A DNA stretch of 64,000 nt from contig JAGKXD010000009.1 in NCBI GenBank assembly GCA_021151525.1, forward strand, positions 1 through 64,000, in the 5' to 3' direction. This DNA is from Cellvibrionaceae bacterium. Lineage in GTDB: Bacteria > Pseudomonadota > Gammaproteobacteria > Pseudomonadales > Cellvibrionaceae. Positions 19,539 through 29,900 of this stretch are shown here, piece after piece. Each line of letters opens with the position of its first letter. Position 1 is the stretch's first letter. Under the pieces are notes generated by a model. That model had not been told where the DNA came from. It saw nothing but the letters and a program-made list of their open reading frames with translations, and ran no database searches. The position numbers and the translations under genes were made by a program.

Positions 19539-21032
19539 TTAATGGACACCTTTGCCCAATAAAATAATTTCAACCGTCTGAATCATAATTAACATATCCA
19601 TCAGAAAGCTGTGATTTTTGGTGTAGTACAAATCGTATTGCAGTTTATTTTTGGCATCCTCAACGGAAGCGCCGTAGGGATATTTTAATTGCGCCCAACC
19701 CATCAACCCAGGCTTCACTTTATGACGAGTGTCGTAAAAAGGAATTTGCTGCGCTAAATCGGTAACAAATTCCGGGCGCTCTGGACGAGGCCCAACGAAA
19801 CTCATACTACCTGCTAAAACGTTGTAAAGCTGTGGGAGCTCATCCAAACGCGTATTGCGAATAAATGCTCCCACTTTGGTAACTCGTGCATCATTTTTTT
19901 GTGCCCAGACCGCGCCGTTTTTCTCCGCATCCTGACGCATGCTGCGAAATTTATAGATGCGGAAATGACGACCATTTAAACCAACGCGCACCTGATGATA
20001 CAAAATTGGCCCAGGGCTTTCTAATTTCACTGCAATGGCTGTGAGCAACATGAAAGGCCAAAGGACAATAAAAAATGCAGACGCCAAAATCAAATCAAAA
20101 AGACGTTTTGCCATGAGGCGTCGCTTCGAATATTTGAAGCCATCCGAATACAGCATCCAGCTCGGTTGTAAAAGCGTTATATCAATCTTACCCAATTCTC
20201 GCTCGCAAAAACTCAGCGCATCACATGAAGGAACACCGGCAAGTTTGCAATCGAGGAAATCATTAAGCGGGAAAGCTGCATCGCCTTGTGCTCTGCGGCG
20301 CTCATCCGGCGCAACGACAATTTCAGAAATGTGTGAGGCTTTTACAAAATCCAACCAATTTCCGGGCAGAGGTAAAATTGCCTTTGAGTCCACTTGCTCG
20401 CGTTCATTGGCGTTTGGGATACAACCAACAACTTCTACACCCAGCACATCTATTTCCGGCGCCAAATCGTCTAATAATTTCTTTGCGCGCTCGCCCGCGC
20501 CATAAATAACAACCCTGCGTTTTAACTTCGCGGTATCAACTACCAGCATAAAGATAACGCGTGCGACTATCACCAACAGACTGCTTAAAATGACCGCCCA
20601 AAAAATAAAGCCTTGGGCAATAAACCCACCAGGAATGAGCATGGCTAGCACATATAAACTCAGGCTTCCCAGAAAAAAGAAGCTAACCACGGTACGCAAT
20701 ACCATGCTGCGAAAACCTTCGCGCACCATGGCTAGATAAACCCCCATCGACAGCGTGCAGCAACTTAATACAAAGGAAAATACAGCGAAGGGGGGCCAAT
20801 AGAATTCTGCGAGTGCTAACACCTTTTCATGCGCAGCCATGGATTGAATAAAACTCAATGCCAGCCACGCCGCTAATACCAGAAGAATAGCTTCCGCAAT
20901 TCCCAAAAATAAATAAGGGAGGTGAACATAGTGCTTGTTGAGGCGTATGTAAGACAAATCCGGATCCTTCACGTAACAAGTTGTTAGCGGTAATAAATGT
21001 CGACCACAATAAGATGACACAAAGACCGGCAT
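19539..21032 (-). CDS. Undecaprenyl-phosphate sugar phosphotransferase (EPS priming enzyme, EpsB/WcaJ type)
   Basis: Up to 497 residues. Four or five membrane helices in the first 150 residues, a CoA-binding-like Rossmann segment (RVVIYGAGERAKKLL), and a C-terminal bacterial sugar transferase domain with KRLFDLILASAFF, ESPGPILYHQVRVGLNGRHFRIYKFRSM and the closing RPERPEFV and KPGLMGWAQLKYPYGAS. It links the first sugar-1-phosphate to undecaprenyl phosphate (TIGR03013/TIGR03025 type). The true start may be the TTG at 20957, which has AAGGA seven bases upstream and yields the N-terminus typical of this family. First gene of the minus-strand EPS operon. Confidence 0.9.
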   Translation of the reverse strand: MPVFVSSYCGRHLLPLTTCYVKDPDLSYIRLNKHYVHLPYLFLGIAEAILLVLAAWLALSFIQSMAAHEKVLALAEFYWPPFAVFSFVLSCCTLSMGVYLAMVREGFRSMVLRTVVSFFFLGSLSLYVLAMLIPGGFIAQGFIFWAVILSSLLVIVARVIFMLVVDTAKLKRRVVIYGAGERAKKLLDDLAPEIDVLGVEVVGCIPNANEREQVDSKAILPLPGNWLDFVKASHISEIVVAPDERRRAQGDAAFPLNDFLDCKLAGVPSCDALSFCERELGKIDITLLQPSWMLYSDGFKYSKRRLMAKRLFDLILASAFFIVLWPFMLLTAIAVKLESPGPILYHQVRVGLNGRHFRIYKFRSMRQDAEKNGAVWAQKNDARVTKVGAFIRNTRLDELPQLYNVLAGSMSFVGPRPERPEFVTDLAQQIPFYDTRHKVKPGLMGWAQLKYPYGASVEDAKNKLQYDLYYTKNHSFLMDMLIMIQTVEIILLGKGVH

Positions 21033-21223
21033 TATAGCGACTTTTGTTACAAATGCTCGACCTTCAATGACGTTATTCTGTCAGCCGTCGGCGGTAAACG
21101 ATATTTTTAGCCATGACTCGCGGATTTCCCGCTTTTTTTTCGAATTCACATAGGCACTTGTGATAACTTATCGCACCTCGAATACCCCTATGACGGATAC
21201 ACCGACAACTAAGGATCTAACCT
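21033..21223. promoter_or_regulatory. Divergent intergenic region between two EPS transcription units
   Basis: 191 bp between the minus-strand EPS operon and the plus-strand UDP-sugar genes. It must contain promoters for both directions, but I could not find a convincing -35/-10 pair. An AAGGAT ribosome site precedes the plus-strand ATG. A GGCGGTA heptamer around 21089 recalls the ops element but lacks the rest of it. Confidence 0.4.
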
Positions 21224-22498
21224 ATGTTCGCCAGCAATCCCACTATTTGTATTATTGGTTTAGGCTACGTTGGCCTTCCCCTCGCCGTTGAGTTCGGCAA
21301 GCAAACCAAAACCATTGGTTTCGATATCAACCAAGCACGTGTTGAAGAGTTGCTTAAAGGCCATGACCATACCTTAGAGTTAAACGCCGAAGAGCTGGCC
21401 GAAGCCAGCATGCTGACTTACACCACCAATGAAGCTGACATCAAAAACGCCGATGTCTATATAGTGACAGTGCCCACGCCAATTAACTCAAGCCACCAAC
21501 CAGACTTGACCCCACTGGAAAAGGCCTCTGCTCTGTTGGGCCGCGTTATTGGCAAAAACGCCATTACCATTTACGAATCAACCGTATACCCCGGCTGCAC
21601 CGAAGAAGTGTGCGTTCCGATTATCGAAAAAGTGTCTGGCCTGACTTTTAACAAAGACTTCTTCGCCGGCTACAGCCCCGAGCGTATTAACCCGGGCGAC
21701 AAAGAGCGCCGTGTTCATAACATCATCAAAATTACCTCCGGCTCGACACCAGAAGTCGCCGACTACGTTGATCAGCTTTACCGCAAAATCGTTGTAGTAG
21801 GCACCCACAAAGCCAGCAGCCTGAAAGTTGCCGAAGCCGCAAAAGTGATTGAAAACACCCAGCGCGACTTGAATATCGCCCTTGTGAATGAGCTGGCGTT
21901 GATCTTCAATAAGCTGGGAATTGACACGCTTGAAGTTCTGGAGGCAGCGGGAACCAAGTGGAATTTCCTACCCTTCCGCCCCGGTTTGGTTGGCGGTCAC
22001 TGCATCAGCGTTGACCCCTATTACCTCACCCACAAAGCCCAACAGGTTGGCTATTACCCGGAAGTCATCTTGTCTGGCCGCCGCGTTAACAACAGCATCG
22101 GCGCATTTGTGGCCGACTCGGTTGTGAAGATGATGACCAAGCGCAAAGCCCACGTTGTTGACTCCCGAGTGCTGATTCTGGGGCTGACCTTTAAAGAAAA
22201 CTGCCCCGACCTGCGCAATACCGGCGTGATCGACATTATCGAAGAACTGCAAACCTACAACACCAATGTCGATATCTATGACCCGTGGGCAGACCACAAA
22301 GAAGCCCACCACGAGTACGGCGTAAGCTTGATCGACGCACCCCAGCCCGGCACTTACGACGCCATTATCATTTGTGTTGGCCATAACACGTTCAAGGAAA
22401 TGGGCGCCGAAGGTATACGCGCACTGGGCAAGCCTAATAGCGTTCTGTTCGATGTTAAACACATCCTCCCCAAACACGCTGTTGACGCACGACTTTAA
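21224..22498 (+). CDS. tviB: UDP-N-acetylhexosamine 6-dehydrogenase, TviB/WbpA-like
   Basis: 424 residues of the UDP-glucose/GDP-mannose dehydrogenase family. NAD site ICIIGLGYVGLPLA at residues 8-21; central substrate segment with ESTVYPGCTEE (catalytic-loop region), GYSPERINPGDKERR, and VGGHCISVDPYYLTH containing the catalytic Cys. C-terminal domain with LGLTFKENCPDLRNT. The PGCTEE and SPERINPGD stretches favour the TviB/WbpA branch, which oxidises UDP-GlcNAc or UDP-ManNAc to the uronic acid, over plain UDP-glucose dehydrogenase. It would supply an acidic amino sugar to the EPS. The choice of substrate is an inference. Confidence 0.85.
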   Translation: MFASNPTICIIGLGYVGLPLAVEFGKQTKTIGFDINQARVEELLKGHDHTLELNAEELAEASMLTYTTNEADIKNADVYIVTVPTPINSSHQPDLTPLEKASALLGRVIGKNAITIYESTVYPGCTEEVCVPIIEKVSGLTFNKDFFAGYSPERINPGDKERRVHNIIKITSGSTPEVADYVDQLYRKIVVVGTHKASSLKVAEAAKVIENTQRDLNIALVNELALIFNKLGIDTLEVLEAAGTKWNFLPFRPGLVGGHCISVDPYYLTHKAQQVGYYPEVILSGRRVNNSIGAFVADSVVKMMTKRKAHVVDSRVLILGLTFKENCPDLRNTGVIDIIEELQTYNTNVDIYDPWADHKEAHHEYGVSLIDAPQPGTYDAIIICVGHNTFKEMGAEGIRALGKPNSVLFDVKHILPKHAVDARL

Positions 22499-22517
22499 TT
22501 TTTGTGATTAGGCTTTT

Positions 22518-23525
22518 ATGAAGATTCTTGTAACAGGAACTGCTGGCTTTATAGGTGCTGCGCTCGCGCAGCGCCTATTAGCGCGCGGCGATGAGGTTAT
22601 TGGTGTAGACAACATCAACGATTATTACGATGTTGAACTCAAGAAAAGCCGCTTGGCGCTCTTAACGCCAAACACGAGCTTCACCGATATTCGCTGCAAT
22701 CTTGAAGATAAAGCGGCCATAGATCAGCTGTTCAAAACGCACAAACCGCAAGCCGTGGTGAACTTGGCTGCGCAAGCCGGCGTGCGTTATTCACTGGTCA
22801 ACCCACAAGCCTACATAGACTCCAATATCACCGGCTTTTTGAATATCCTTGAAGCTTGCCGCCATTTCGGGATTGAACACTTGGTCTATGCGTCGAGCAG
22901 CTCCGTCTACGGCGCAAACACCTCTATGCCCTTTTCCATCCAAAACAATGTGGATCACCCGGTCAGCCTTTATGCCGCCAGCAAAAAGGCGAATGAGTTG
23001 ATGGCGCACACCTACAGCCACCTATTCAATATCCCAACCACTGGCCTGCGTTTCTTCACCGTCTACGGCCCTTGGGGCAGACCGGATATGGCGCCCATTA
23101 TCTTCACCAAAAAGATTTTGGCGAGCGAATCGATTGACGTCTTCAACTACGGCAACCACCGCCGCGATTTCACCTATGTGGATGATATTGTCGAAGGCAT
23201 TATTCGCACACTGGATAAACCGGCCACCACCAACACGCTTTGGACTGGAGATCACCCCGATCCCGCCACATCCAAAGCGCCATACAAAATCTATAATATT
23301 GGCTCGAACAATCCAGTCGAACTCTTACATTTCATTGAAGTACTGGAAGATTGCTTGGGTAAAAAAGCGGTTAAAAACCTACTACCTATGCAGCCCGGCG
23401 ATGTGCCTGATACCTATGCGGATGTAGATGCGCTTATCAAAGATGTGGATTACAAACCAACCACCTCCGTTGAAGTGGGCGTGGAACGGTTTGTGAAGTG
23501 GTATCGCGACTACTATCGCGTTTAA
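22518..23525 (+). CDS. NAD-dependent nucleotide-sugar epimerase (UDP-uronate 4-epimerase-like)
   Basis: 335 residues, extended short-chain dehydrogenase. GTAGFIGAALAQRLL gives the GxxGxxG NAD motif at the N-terminus; the catalytic triad is Ser/Thr in YASSSSVYG and Tyr-x3-Lys in YAASKK. DNINDYYDVELKKSRL and NLAAQAGVRYSLVNPQAYIDSN are typical of the GAE/CapI/LpsL UDP-glucuronate 4-epimerase branch. Placed 20 bp after the dehydrogenase, it likely epimerises that enzyme's uronic-acid product, in the way TviC follows TviB. Confidence 0.85.
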   Translation: MKILVTGTAGFIGAALAQRLLARGDEVIGVDNINDYYDVELKKSRLALLTPNTSFTDIRCNLEDKAAIDQLFKTHKPQAVVNLAAQAGVRYSLVNPQAYIDSNITGFLNILEACRHFGIEHLVYASSSSVYGANTSMPFSIQNNVDHPVSLYAASKKANELMAHTYSHLFNIPTTGLRFFTVYGPWGRPDMAPIIFTKKILASESIDVFNYGNHRRDFTYVDDIVEGIIRTLDKPATTNTLWTGDHPDPATSKAPYKIYNIGSNNPVELLHFIEVLEDCLGKKAVKNLLPMQPGDVPDTYADVDALIKDVDYKPTTSVEVGVERFVKWYRDYYRV

Positions 23526-23562
23526 TTCTCGCGTTTAATCTGTTAAAACTTGGCTCGATTTT

Positions 23563-24465
23563 ATGACTCAGAACAGCATCAAGCACGCCATGACCGTCGA
23601 TGTGGAAGACTACTTCCACGTCGCCGCATTTAATAAAGTTATCGACCAAACCAGCTGGGACGAATGGCCCTGCCGCGTAGAAGCCAACACCCACAAACTG
23701 CTGCAGCTATTTGCCGATACCAATATCAAGATCACCTTCTTTATTTTGGGCTGGGTTGCTGAGCGCTACCCCGAACTGGTGAAGGCCATTCGCGACCAAG
23801 GCCATGAAATAGCCTCACACGGGTACAGCCACCAGCTCATCTACAAGCAAGACCAGCAGGTCTTTCGCGAAGAAACAGCCAAATCCAAGCAGATTTTGGA
23901 GGATATAGCTCAGGTTCAAGTTACCGGCTACCGCGCCGCCAGCTACTCCATCACCCGCAAATCTCTGTGGGCATTGGATACCTTGGCAGAGCTGGGTTTC
24001 ACTTGGGATTCCAGCATATTCCCCACTCGCCACGACAACTACGGTATTCCCGGCAGCCCGGAAGAGCCCTATAAAATCATTACCACCAGCGGCGCTGTAC
24101 TGACTGAATTCCCGCTCACTACCGCAAAAGTATTTGGCCAATCTGTACCCGCAGCTGGCGGCGGTTACTTCCGCCAATATCCATACGCGCTTTCACGTTG
24201 GCTATTCGAGCGCGCCAGCCTGAACCAAACCAAACCGCAAATTTTCTATTTGCACCCTTGGGAAATTGACCCCGACCAACCGCGCGTCCCTAACGCCAGC
24301 TGGTTCAGTAACTTCCGTCACTACACCAATCTCAAGCGCTGCTTGCCGCGCTTGGAACGCATGATTGATGACTTTGAGTTTGGGACGATTAGCCAGAGCC
24401 TAGGCTCAGTATCGATATCAAAAACAATTAAGTTGAATGATTTATTAGAAGATATTAATCCGTAG
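23563..24465 (+). CDS. Polysaccharide deacetylase with DUF3473, exosortase-EPS type
   Basis: 300 residues. Starts with HAMTVDVEDYFHVAAF and shows the NodB elements SHGYSHQ and AASYSITRKSLWALDTLAELG, ending in the DUF3473 part (PAAGGGYFRQYPY, FYLHPWEIDPDQPR). This architecture defines the exosortase-A-associated deacetylase family (TIGR03006). No signal peptide. It follows the epimerase by 37 bp and is probably the last gene of this plus-strand unit. It may deacetylate the amino sugar of the EPS repeat. Third NodB-type protein in the locus. Confidence 0.88.
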   Translation: MTQNSIKHAMTVDVEDYFHVAAFNKVIDQTSWDEWPCRVEANTHKLLQLFADTNIKITFFILGWVAERYPELVKAIRDQGHEIASHGYSHQLIYKQDQQVFREETAKSKQILEDIAQVQVTGYRAASYSITRKSLWALDTLAELGFTWDSSIFPTRHDNYGIPGSPEEPYKIITTSGAVLTEFPLTTAKVFGQSVPAAGGGYFRQYPYALSRWLFERASLNQTKPQIFYLHPWEIDPDQPRVPNASWFSNFRHYTNLKRCLPRLERMIDDFEFGTISQSLGSVSISKTIKLNDLLEDINP

Positions 24466-24561
24466 TGTTGTGGACGAATTAAGGCTATCTAAGTAGAATC
24501 GCGCCTCGCATTTTAGACGCGATCTTTTAGCAAATACGCAAAAGGTTATCAAAGCAATTAA

Positions 24562-24638
24562 GCATCCATAGCTCAGTTGGATAGAGTAGCGGCTTCCGAA
24601 GCCGTTGGTCGCAGGTTCGACTCCTGCTGGATGCGCCA
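24562..24638 (+). tRNA. tRNA-Arg (anticodon CCG)
   Basis: 77 nt with all four arms: acceptor GCATCCA pairing with TGGATGC, then G and an encoded CCA; D arm GCTC/GAGT; anticodon stem GCGGC/GCCGT with loop TTCCGAA, anticodon CCG reading codon CGG; T arm GCAGG-TTCGACT-CCTGC. It stands alone between the EPS locus and the O-antigen operon and is followed at once by a terminator. tRNA genes are common integration sites, but no repeated 3' end was noticed in the window. Confidence 0.97.
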
Positions 24639-24649
24639 ATTTCAAAATG

Positions 24650-24678
24650 AAAAAAAGCCTGCGCAATGCAGGCTTTTT
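24650..24678 (+). terminator. Rho-independent terminator after tRNA-Arg
   Basis: Hairpin GCCTGC-GCAAT-GCAGGC preceded by a run of A and followed by TTTTTTGTTTTTG. The A run on the left means it can also terminate the minus-strand operon that ends at 24702. Confidence 0.9.
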
Positions 24679-24701
24679 TGTTTTTGCTCATCGACTTAAT
24701 A

Positions 24702-25799
24702 TCATCCGAAACTCAACGCATCAAAACGCTTCATCCAAGTATTTTCCGCAATAAAGTTTTCGCGCACCTCTAACGAATCCACATGAGCAAGTGCAGCTTG
24801 GATTACAGCTTCAATATCCGCGTCAGGCTCACTCAAGAAAGTACCCGCATCTACTTGATGCTCCAACATCTCTCCAAAATTTGTAGCCACCACAGGAATG
24901 CCCAAAGCGCGATATTCGTAAAACTTTATGGGATCGACACTCGCAGTGAGCTGATTTTTTTTAAAGGGAATCAAGCCCACATCAAACCCCTTCATAACCG
25001 CTATTGCGGATGCGTGGTCACAAGCAGGCAAGATTTGAATATTCGCAGGTAAATTTTCTGGCACGTTTAAATAGCAAGGCCCCACCAAACGCACCTGCGC
25101 ACTAGGAAATAATTGCGCTAAACGAATAAGCCAATCCCAATCAAACCATTGCGCGATAGTGCCTAGGTAACCCAAAACGATTGGATTATTTTTTTCTCGC
25201 TTAGCAACTACAGGCAAAAATAAATTTGGCATCAAGGCATTGCGAATCAATTGAATGTCTTTCCGCACTTGCTGCCATTTGTCTTGCAAGCCACTGGAAG
25301 ATACCGCCATGAGATCAACTTTTTGCGCAACTGATTGCTCGCGACGAATAAAAGCCGAACGCGATAAGCCGCGATAAAATTGCGGGTAGTCATCCATAGC
25401 ATCATAAAACGAAATGCAATTTGGCAAGGATTGCAAAGCTTGCAATGCTAGCTCTGAAGGCTTGCCAATGGCGAGAATGGTTTTATCTTTTGCAGAAAAA
25501 TCTTGCAGCTTTTGCAGGAGTGGTCGCCACAACACAGCATTAATAAATTGCGAGCCCGCCAAAGGTTCAATCGGTAAACTTTTAGGCGAAATAATTTCCA
25601 ACCATTCAGGTACTTCAGTTGCGCAATCATCAGGCGATTGCGCGATACGTTTGAAATCGCTGAGTGCGGGAAGGCGTGTGGGGTAGGGATTAACCCAAAG
25701 TACGCGACATTGATATTTTTCGTGAAACCAGCGCACAAACATATGTGGGCGCTGGGCAAAACTAGACCAAGCTAAAGGCGCAAGATAAATTAATTGCAT
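24702..25799 (-). CDS. Glycosyltransferase (GT4-like)
   Basis: 365 residues. N-terminal half with LIYLAPLAWSSFAQRPHMFVRWF and YDAMDDYPQF; C-terminal half with GYLGTIAQWFDWDWLIRLAQ, GLIPFKKN and PIKFYEYRALGIPVVAT, the retaining GT-B donor site. The same pattern (GYYGAIAEWFD, PVKVYEYLGAGKPVVAV) is seen in the middle domain of the 1114-residue protein in the same operon, so the two are related. Last gene of the operon; its start overlaps the wecB stop by 10 bp. Sugar specificity unknown. Confidence 0.82.
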   Translation of the reverse strand: MQLIYLAPLAWSSFAQRPHMFVRWFHEKYQCRVLWVNPYPTRLPALSDFKRIAQSPDDCATEVPEWLEIISPKSLPIEPLAGSQFINAVLWRPLLQKLQDFSAKDKTILAIGKPSELALQALQSLPNCISFYDAMDDYPQFYRGLSRSAFIRREQSVAQKVDLMAVSSSGLQDKWQQVRKDIQLIRNALMPNLFLPVVAKREKNNPIVLGYLGTIAQWFDWDWLIRLAQLFPSAQVRLVGPCYLNVPENLPANIQILPACDHASAIAVMKGFDVGLIPFKKNQLTASVDPIKFYEYRALGIPVVATNFGEMLEHQVDAGTFLSEPDADIEAVIQAALAHVDSLEVRENFIAENTWMKRFDALSFG

Positions 25800-26893
25800 T
25801 GCGCCGCATACTCGCGCAGCACTTGATGAATTCGCTCTGCAGCTTTGCCATCACCATAAGGAGAAACACCACGAGCCACAGCGCGATAAGCAACCTCATC
25901 ATCAAGCAGCAATTGGCACTCACGCACAATCGCATCAAAATGCGGGCCGACTAATTTAACAACGCCTGCGTCAACCGCTTCCGGGCGCTCAGTTTCGCAA
26001 CGCAACACCAACACAGGTTTTGCCAATGCAGGAGCTTCTTCTTGCACGCCGCCGGAATCACTCAAAATAAGATGTGCGCGCTGCATAGCGGCTACAAATG
26101 GCAAATAATCGAGCGGAGGACACAAAATAATTTGCGGATGTTTATCTAACAATTCATACGCAATTTCTTGAATATTGGGATTAGGATGTACCGGATACAA
26201 AATTTGTACATCCGGATTATTATCCGCAATATGTTTTACTGCTCGGCAAATTTCGCGATAAGGTTGACCAAAGTTTTCGCGCCTGTGCGCGGTCACCAAA
26301 ATTAAACGTTTACTATCATCAAGCGGAAGATCTAACGGCAAATGTTCAGCACTCACTGAATGCAGCGCATCAATAACCGTATTGCCCGTTACCCACACTT
26401 TTTCGGCAGCAATATTTTCTTTCAATAAATTATCACGCGAACTTGGCGTAGGTGCAAAATGCCATTTTGCCAAGCGGCCAGCAATTACACGATTCATTTC
26501 TTCCGGAAATGGATTCTCTATATCCCAAGTACGCAAGCCTGCTTCGATGTGCCCAAAGGGAATGCGCAAATAAAAACAAGCTAAAGCCACGGTCATTACG
26601 GTTGTGGTATCACCCTGTGCAAGCACCACATCCGGCCTTTCAACTTGCAAAACTTCGTCGAGTTTAATTAAGAGGCGCGCCGTTAAAGTAGGCAAGGATT
26701 GATTCGGCTGCATAATATCCAAATCAATATCAGGAACAATATTAAATACGGCAAAAACCTGATCAAGCATTTGGCGATGTTGCGCCGTTGCCAATACGCG
26801 CACATCGAAATCCGGATTTTTTTTCAACTCTAAAATCACCGGCGCCATTTTAATAGCTTCAGGGCGCGTTCCGGCAACACAAATAATTTTCAT
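25790..26893 (-). CDS. wecB: UDP-N-acetylglucosamine 2-epimerase (non-hydrolysing)
   Basis: 367 residues with the family pattern throughout: VAGTRPEAIKMAPVI, ATAQHRQMLDQV, VLAQGDTTTVMTVALACF, GHIEAGLRTWDIENPFPEEMNR, VTAHRRENFG, HLILSDSGGVQEEAPALAKPVLVLR and ERPEAVDAGVVKLVG. It interconverts UDP-GlcNAc and UDP-ManNAc in the cytoplasm, supplying ManNAc or its uronic acid. The dehydrogenase at 21224 could act on its product, which would link the two loci, but that is inference. Confidence 0.93.
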   Translation of the reverse strand: MKIICVAGTRPEAIKMAPVILELKKNPDFDVRVLATAQHRQMLDQVFAVFNIVPDIDLDIMQPNQSLPTLTARLLIKLDEVLQVERPDVVLAQGDTTTVMTVALACFYLRIPFGHIEAGLRTWDIENPFPEEMNRVIAGRLAKWHFAPTPSSRDNLLKENIAAEKVWVTGNTVIDALHSVSAEHLPLDLPLDDSKRLILVTAHRRENFGQPYREICRAVKHIADNNPDVQILYPVHPNPNIQEIAYELLDKHPQIILCPPLDYLPFVAAMQRAHLILSDSGGVQEEAPALAKPVLVLRCETERPEAVDAGVVKLVGPHFDAIVRECQLLLDDEVAYRAVARGVSPYGDGKAAERIHQVLREYAAQCN

Positions 26894-26928
26894 GCAATCA
26901 ACTCAAACAGAAATAGATAAATAAGCGA

Positions 26929-29900
26929 TTAATGTACGCCGGGGCGATAAGCGTGTGGGACCCATGGCCCCCACTTTTTCTCGTAGGTTACTTTGTTTTG
27001 CTCGAACAACTTTTGGCGTGCTTCCATTTTCAATTTATTGAACGATGCCGATAAGTGGTGATGAATAAACACATCATCTGCACAATAAATGGAAAAGCCT
27101 GCTTGTTCTACACGGCGACAATAATCATCGTCTTCAAAGAAGCCAATACCAAAAGCTTCATCTAACAAACCTACTTTTTCATAGGCTGCACGCGAAATCA
27201 TTACACAGAAAAACGCAGCGGTACGCAGGGGAGTTAATTGCCCAATGTGACGCCTAGTAAATTTGCTGGACTCAATAAGCATTTCATCCATATCAGCGTA
27301 TTGAATAGCGATCTTGGCTTCGTTGCCAATATTGCCGGTTACCGGCCCCAACAAACCTATAGTTTCATCGCGCTGCATATGTTTAACCAAACTCGTAACC
27401 CAACCCGGTGTTACATGGGTATCGTTGTTGAGCAACACTAAATATTCACCTGTCGCCACAACCAAACCTTGATTATTACCCGCCGCAAAACCTTTATTAT
27501 CAGGATTCAAAATAAGAATTCGATTATCGCCTTGCTTTGCCCATTCGCTTAGATATGCAGGCGAATCATCTGCAGACGCATTATCGACAACAATAATTTC
27601 AAGATTGGAATAATCTGTGTATTTATCCAAACTCATTAAGCACTGCTTGGTTAAATCCAAATTATTGTAGGTCACCACTATAACGCTGACTTTAGGTTGC
27701 ACGTGCAAGTTATTTAACGCACGCGCTAAATCGCGCGCGCGATGGTGCCAGGTTTGTTGCTCCGCAAAAGCCCTGCGCTCTGCAATAGCAACTTCACTTG
27801 CAGGCTCCGCAAGAACAGCCGCAACCTGCGCAACAAAATGTTCGTGATTAGTTCCAACGCGAATCAAATCGCCAAACTGTTTTGTTTCTGGGACATCGAC
27901 GGCAACCACAGGCTTTCCTGCGCCCAAATATTCATAAACCTTAACCGGGTTAGTGGCAAGAATCAGCGGAATAACTTTAAAGGGCAGCAAGCACACATCA
28001 AACGCATAGAGATAATGCGTTAATTCCGCATAAGGAACCTCACCAACAAACACAATATTCTGTTGCGATTTTAATTGCGCTTTAGCATTAACCGTATCAG
28101 CACCCACCAACAAAATAAGACAGTCATTAAATCGCTGCGCCAGTGCACGAATTAATTCAATATCAAACCACTCTGCTATAGCGCCGTAATAGCCAATGAT
28201 TTTTCGGCCTTGGGCATCGCGATAAACCCTGCGCGGTGTTTGGGAAAAATATTCATACTCACCCGCATTGCGAATAATTTCACGACGCGCAGTATGTTTT
28301 GCAACTATGTCATCCAAAAAACCAGACGTCGTAACGGTTAAATCTGCCGCTTTAAATAAACGATGTTCTAACGTAATAATTTCTTTGCCGGTATTTTCAA
28401 AACCTTCGTGATGATCCATGCAGTCATAAACCAATTGGCCGTTAGGAATCTGCTCCGCAATGGGGTACCAAAAAGGATGCTGCACCACATTAATAACCTT
28501 GGCAGCGCTTGCCCACAACAACAATTCACCCAAGCTGGCCAAAAGTTGTTGGGTAATTTCAGGGGATGGCGCGTGGTGATAAATAACACTTAAGGCCTTA
28601 ACACATAAATTGATTTGAAATAAGCGACCATCTTTATCTAATTGTTCTATCGCAAAACCAGCTGTTTTTGCCTCCAGCAAATTGGAAGACACATAAAACA
28701 CACGATCGCCTTCCGCCGCCAATGCCTGTGCAATTTGCTGGGGACGCTGGTGGCGAAAATGCCAATCTATAACGCCCCATACAATAAAATCTTTGCCCGA
28801 TGACTGCGCGGGAACAACAGAAGAATTGCCAAGATGGACTAAATGCGGAGAATCCAATTGCGATTCTGCTGTGACAATTTGTGCAGATGAATTCACCATT
28901 GAGTGAATCCATTTACCGAAAAACACACGATTTAATTGCTGCAACGAACGCGGTAAGCGTTGATTCAAATTGCGCATACTGAGCAGTAATTTGCTTTTGT
29001 CTTCTACACTTAAACCATGCTTTAACAAGCGTACAGCAAAGCGCAGAGGCTTAGTGATTTTCCACGAATGGCTATTGGTAATAAGTTGAATATGTGCATT
29101 TAGATGATGACTATGTTCGTAGGATGCCTGTAAATCTTGCTTCAGTTTTGCAATTGTATTTAATGCATCGGCAACTTTTTCATCAAGCTGTTTAATATGC
29201 AGATCACGCTCCTGCATATCCTTGTTTAATTGCTTAACTTGAGCCACACGCTCTTGATCTAGCTTTTCCAAGTCGCGATAAAGCGCTTGAACTTGCTCGG
29301 CGCGTTCACGCGTAAATTTTTCAAGATTTTCGATGTACTGTTCTTTTTGCTCAATGGTCTGCTCATGCAATTGAATTTTTTGCTCTGATTCTGCTTTTAC
29401 AACATAGAGATCATCAACAATAGTGAAGGAGCTTTTGGCGAACAGCAAAGCGTCATACCAATATTTCAAGTGCGCAGCGAAGGCTTCATCGTGAAGTGAT
29501 TTTTTACCACAAGCCACATCAAGTAATTGGGTATATATTTGCCCAACCATTTGTGGACAGGCATCATCCAGCAGCAAATCATTTAGTTCATAGTGCGTGT
29601 GGCGCAAACTATCATCAATAAAGTCGTTGAGAAAAATACTCAACTCGTCGGCATTAATCGGCAAATTAATTTCTTTTGCTAACCGCGCAAGCTCGCTCGC
29701 CGGATTTTGCATAAAGAAATCATAATCCACCAAAGATAGGTTTTGCTTATTAGAAAATGTCAGTGCAGCAATAACATGCGTGAACCACAACAAATAGGCT
29801 TTCTCTGCCACAAAACCATCGCGCTTTTGCAAGGACTTAACTACGCTAAGTGGATGGCGAATGCTGAGCACATAACTCACATCGTAATTGCAGTGCAAAA

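Noticed and set aside
21080..21100. ops/JUMPstart element in front of the UDP-sugar genes
   Set aside because: Only GGCGGTA of the ops core is present and the following bases do not match; no extended JUMPstart sequence.
24562..24638. tRNA-Arg as attachment site of a genomic island covering the O-antigen operon
   Set aside because: No integrase gene and no repeat of the tRNA 3' end was found in the window; a position beside a tRNA alone is not enough.
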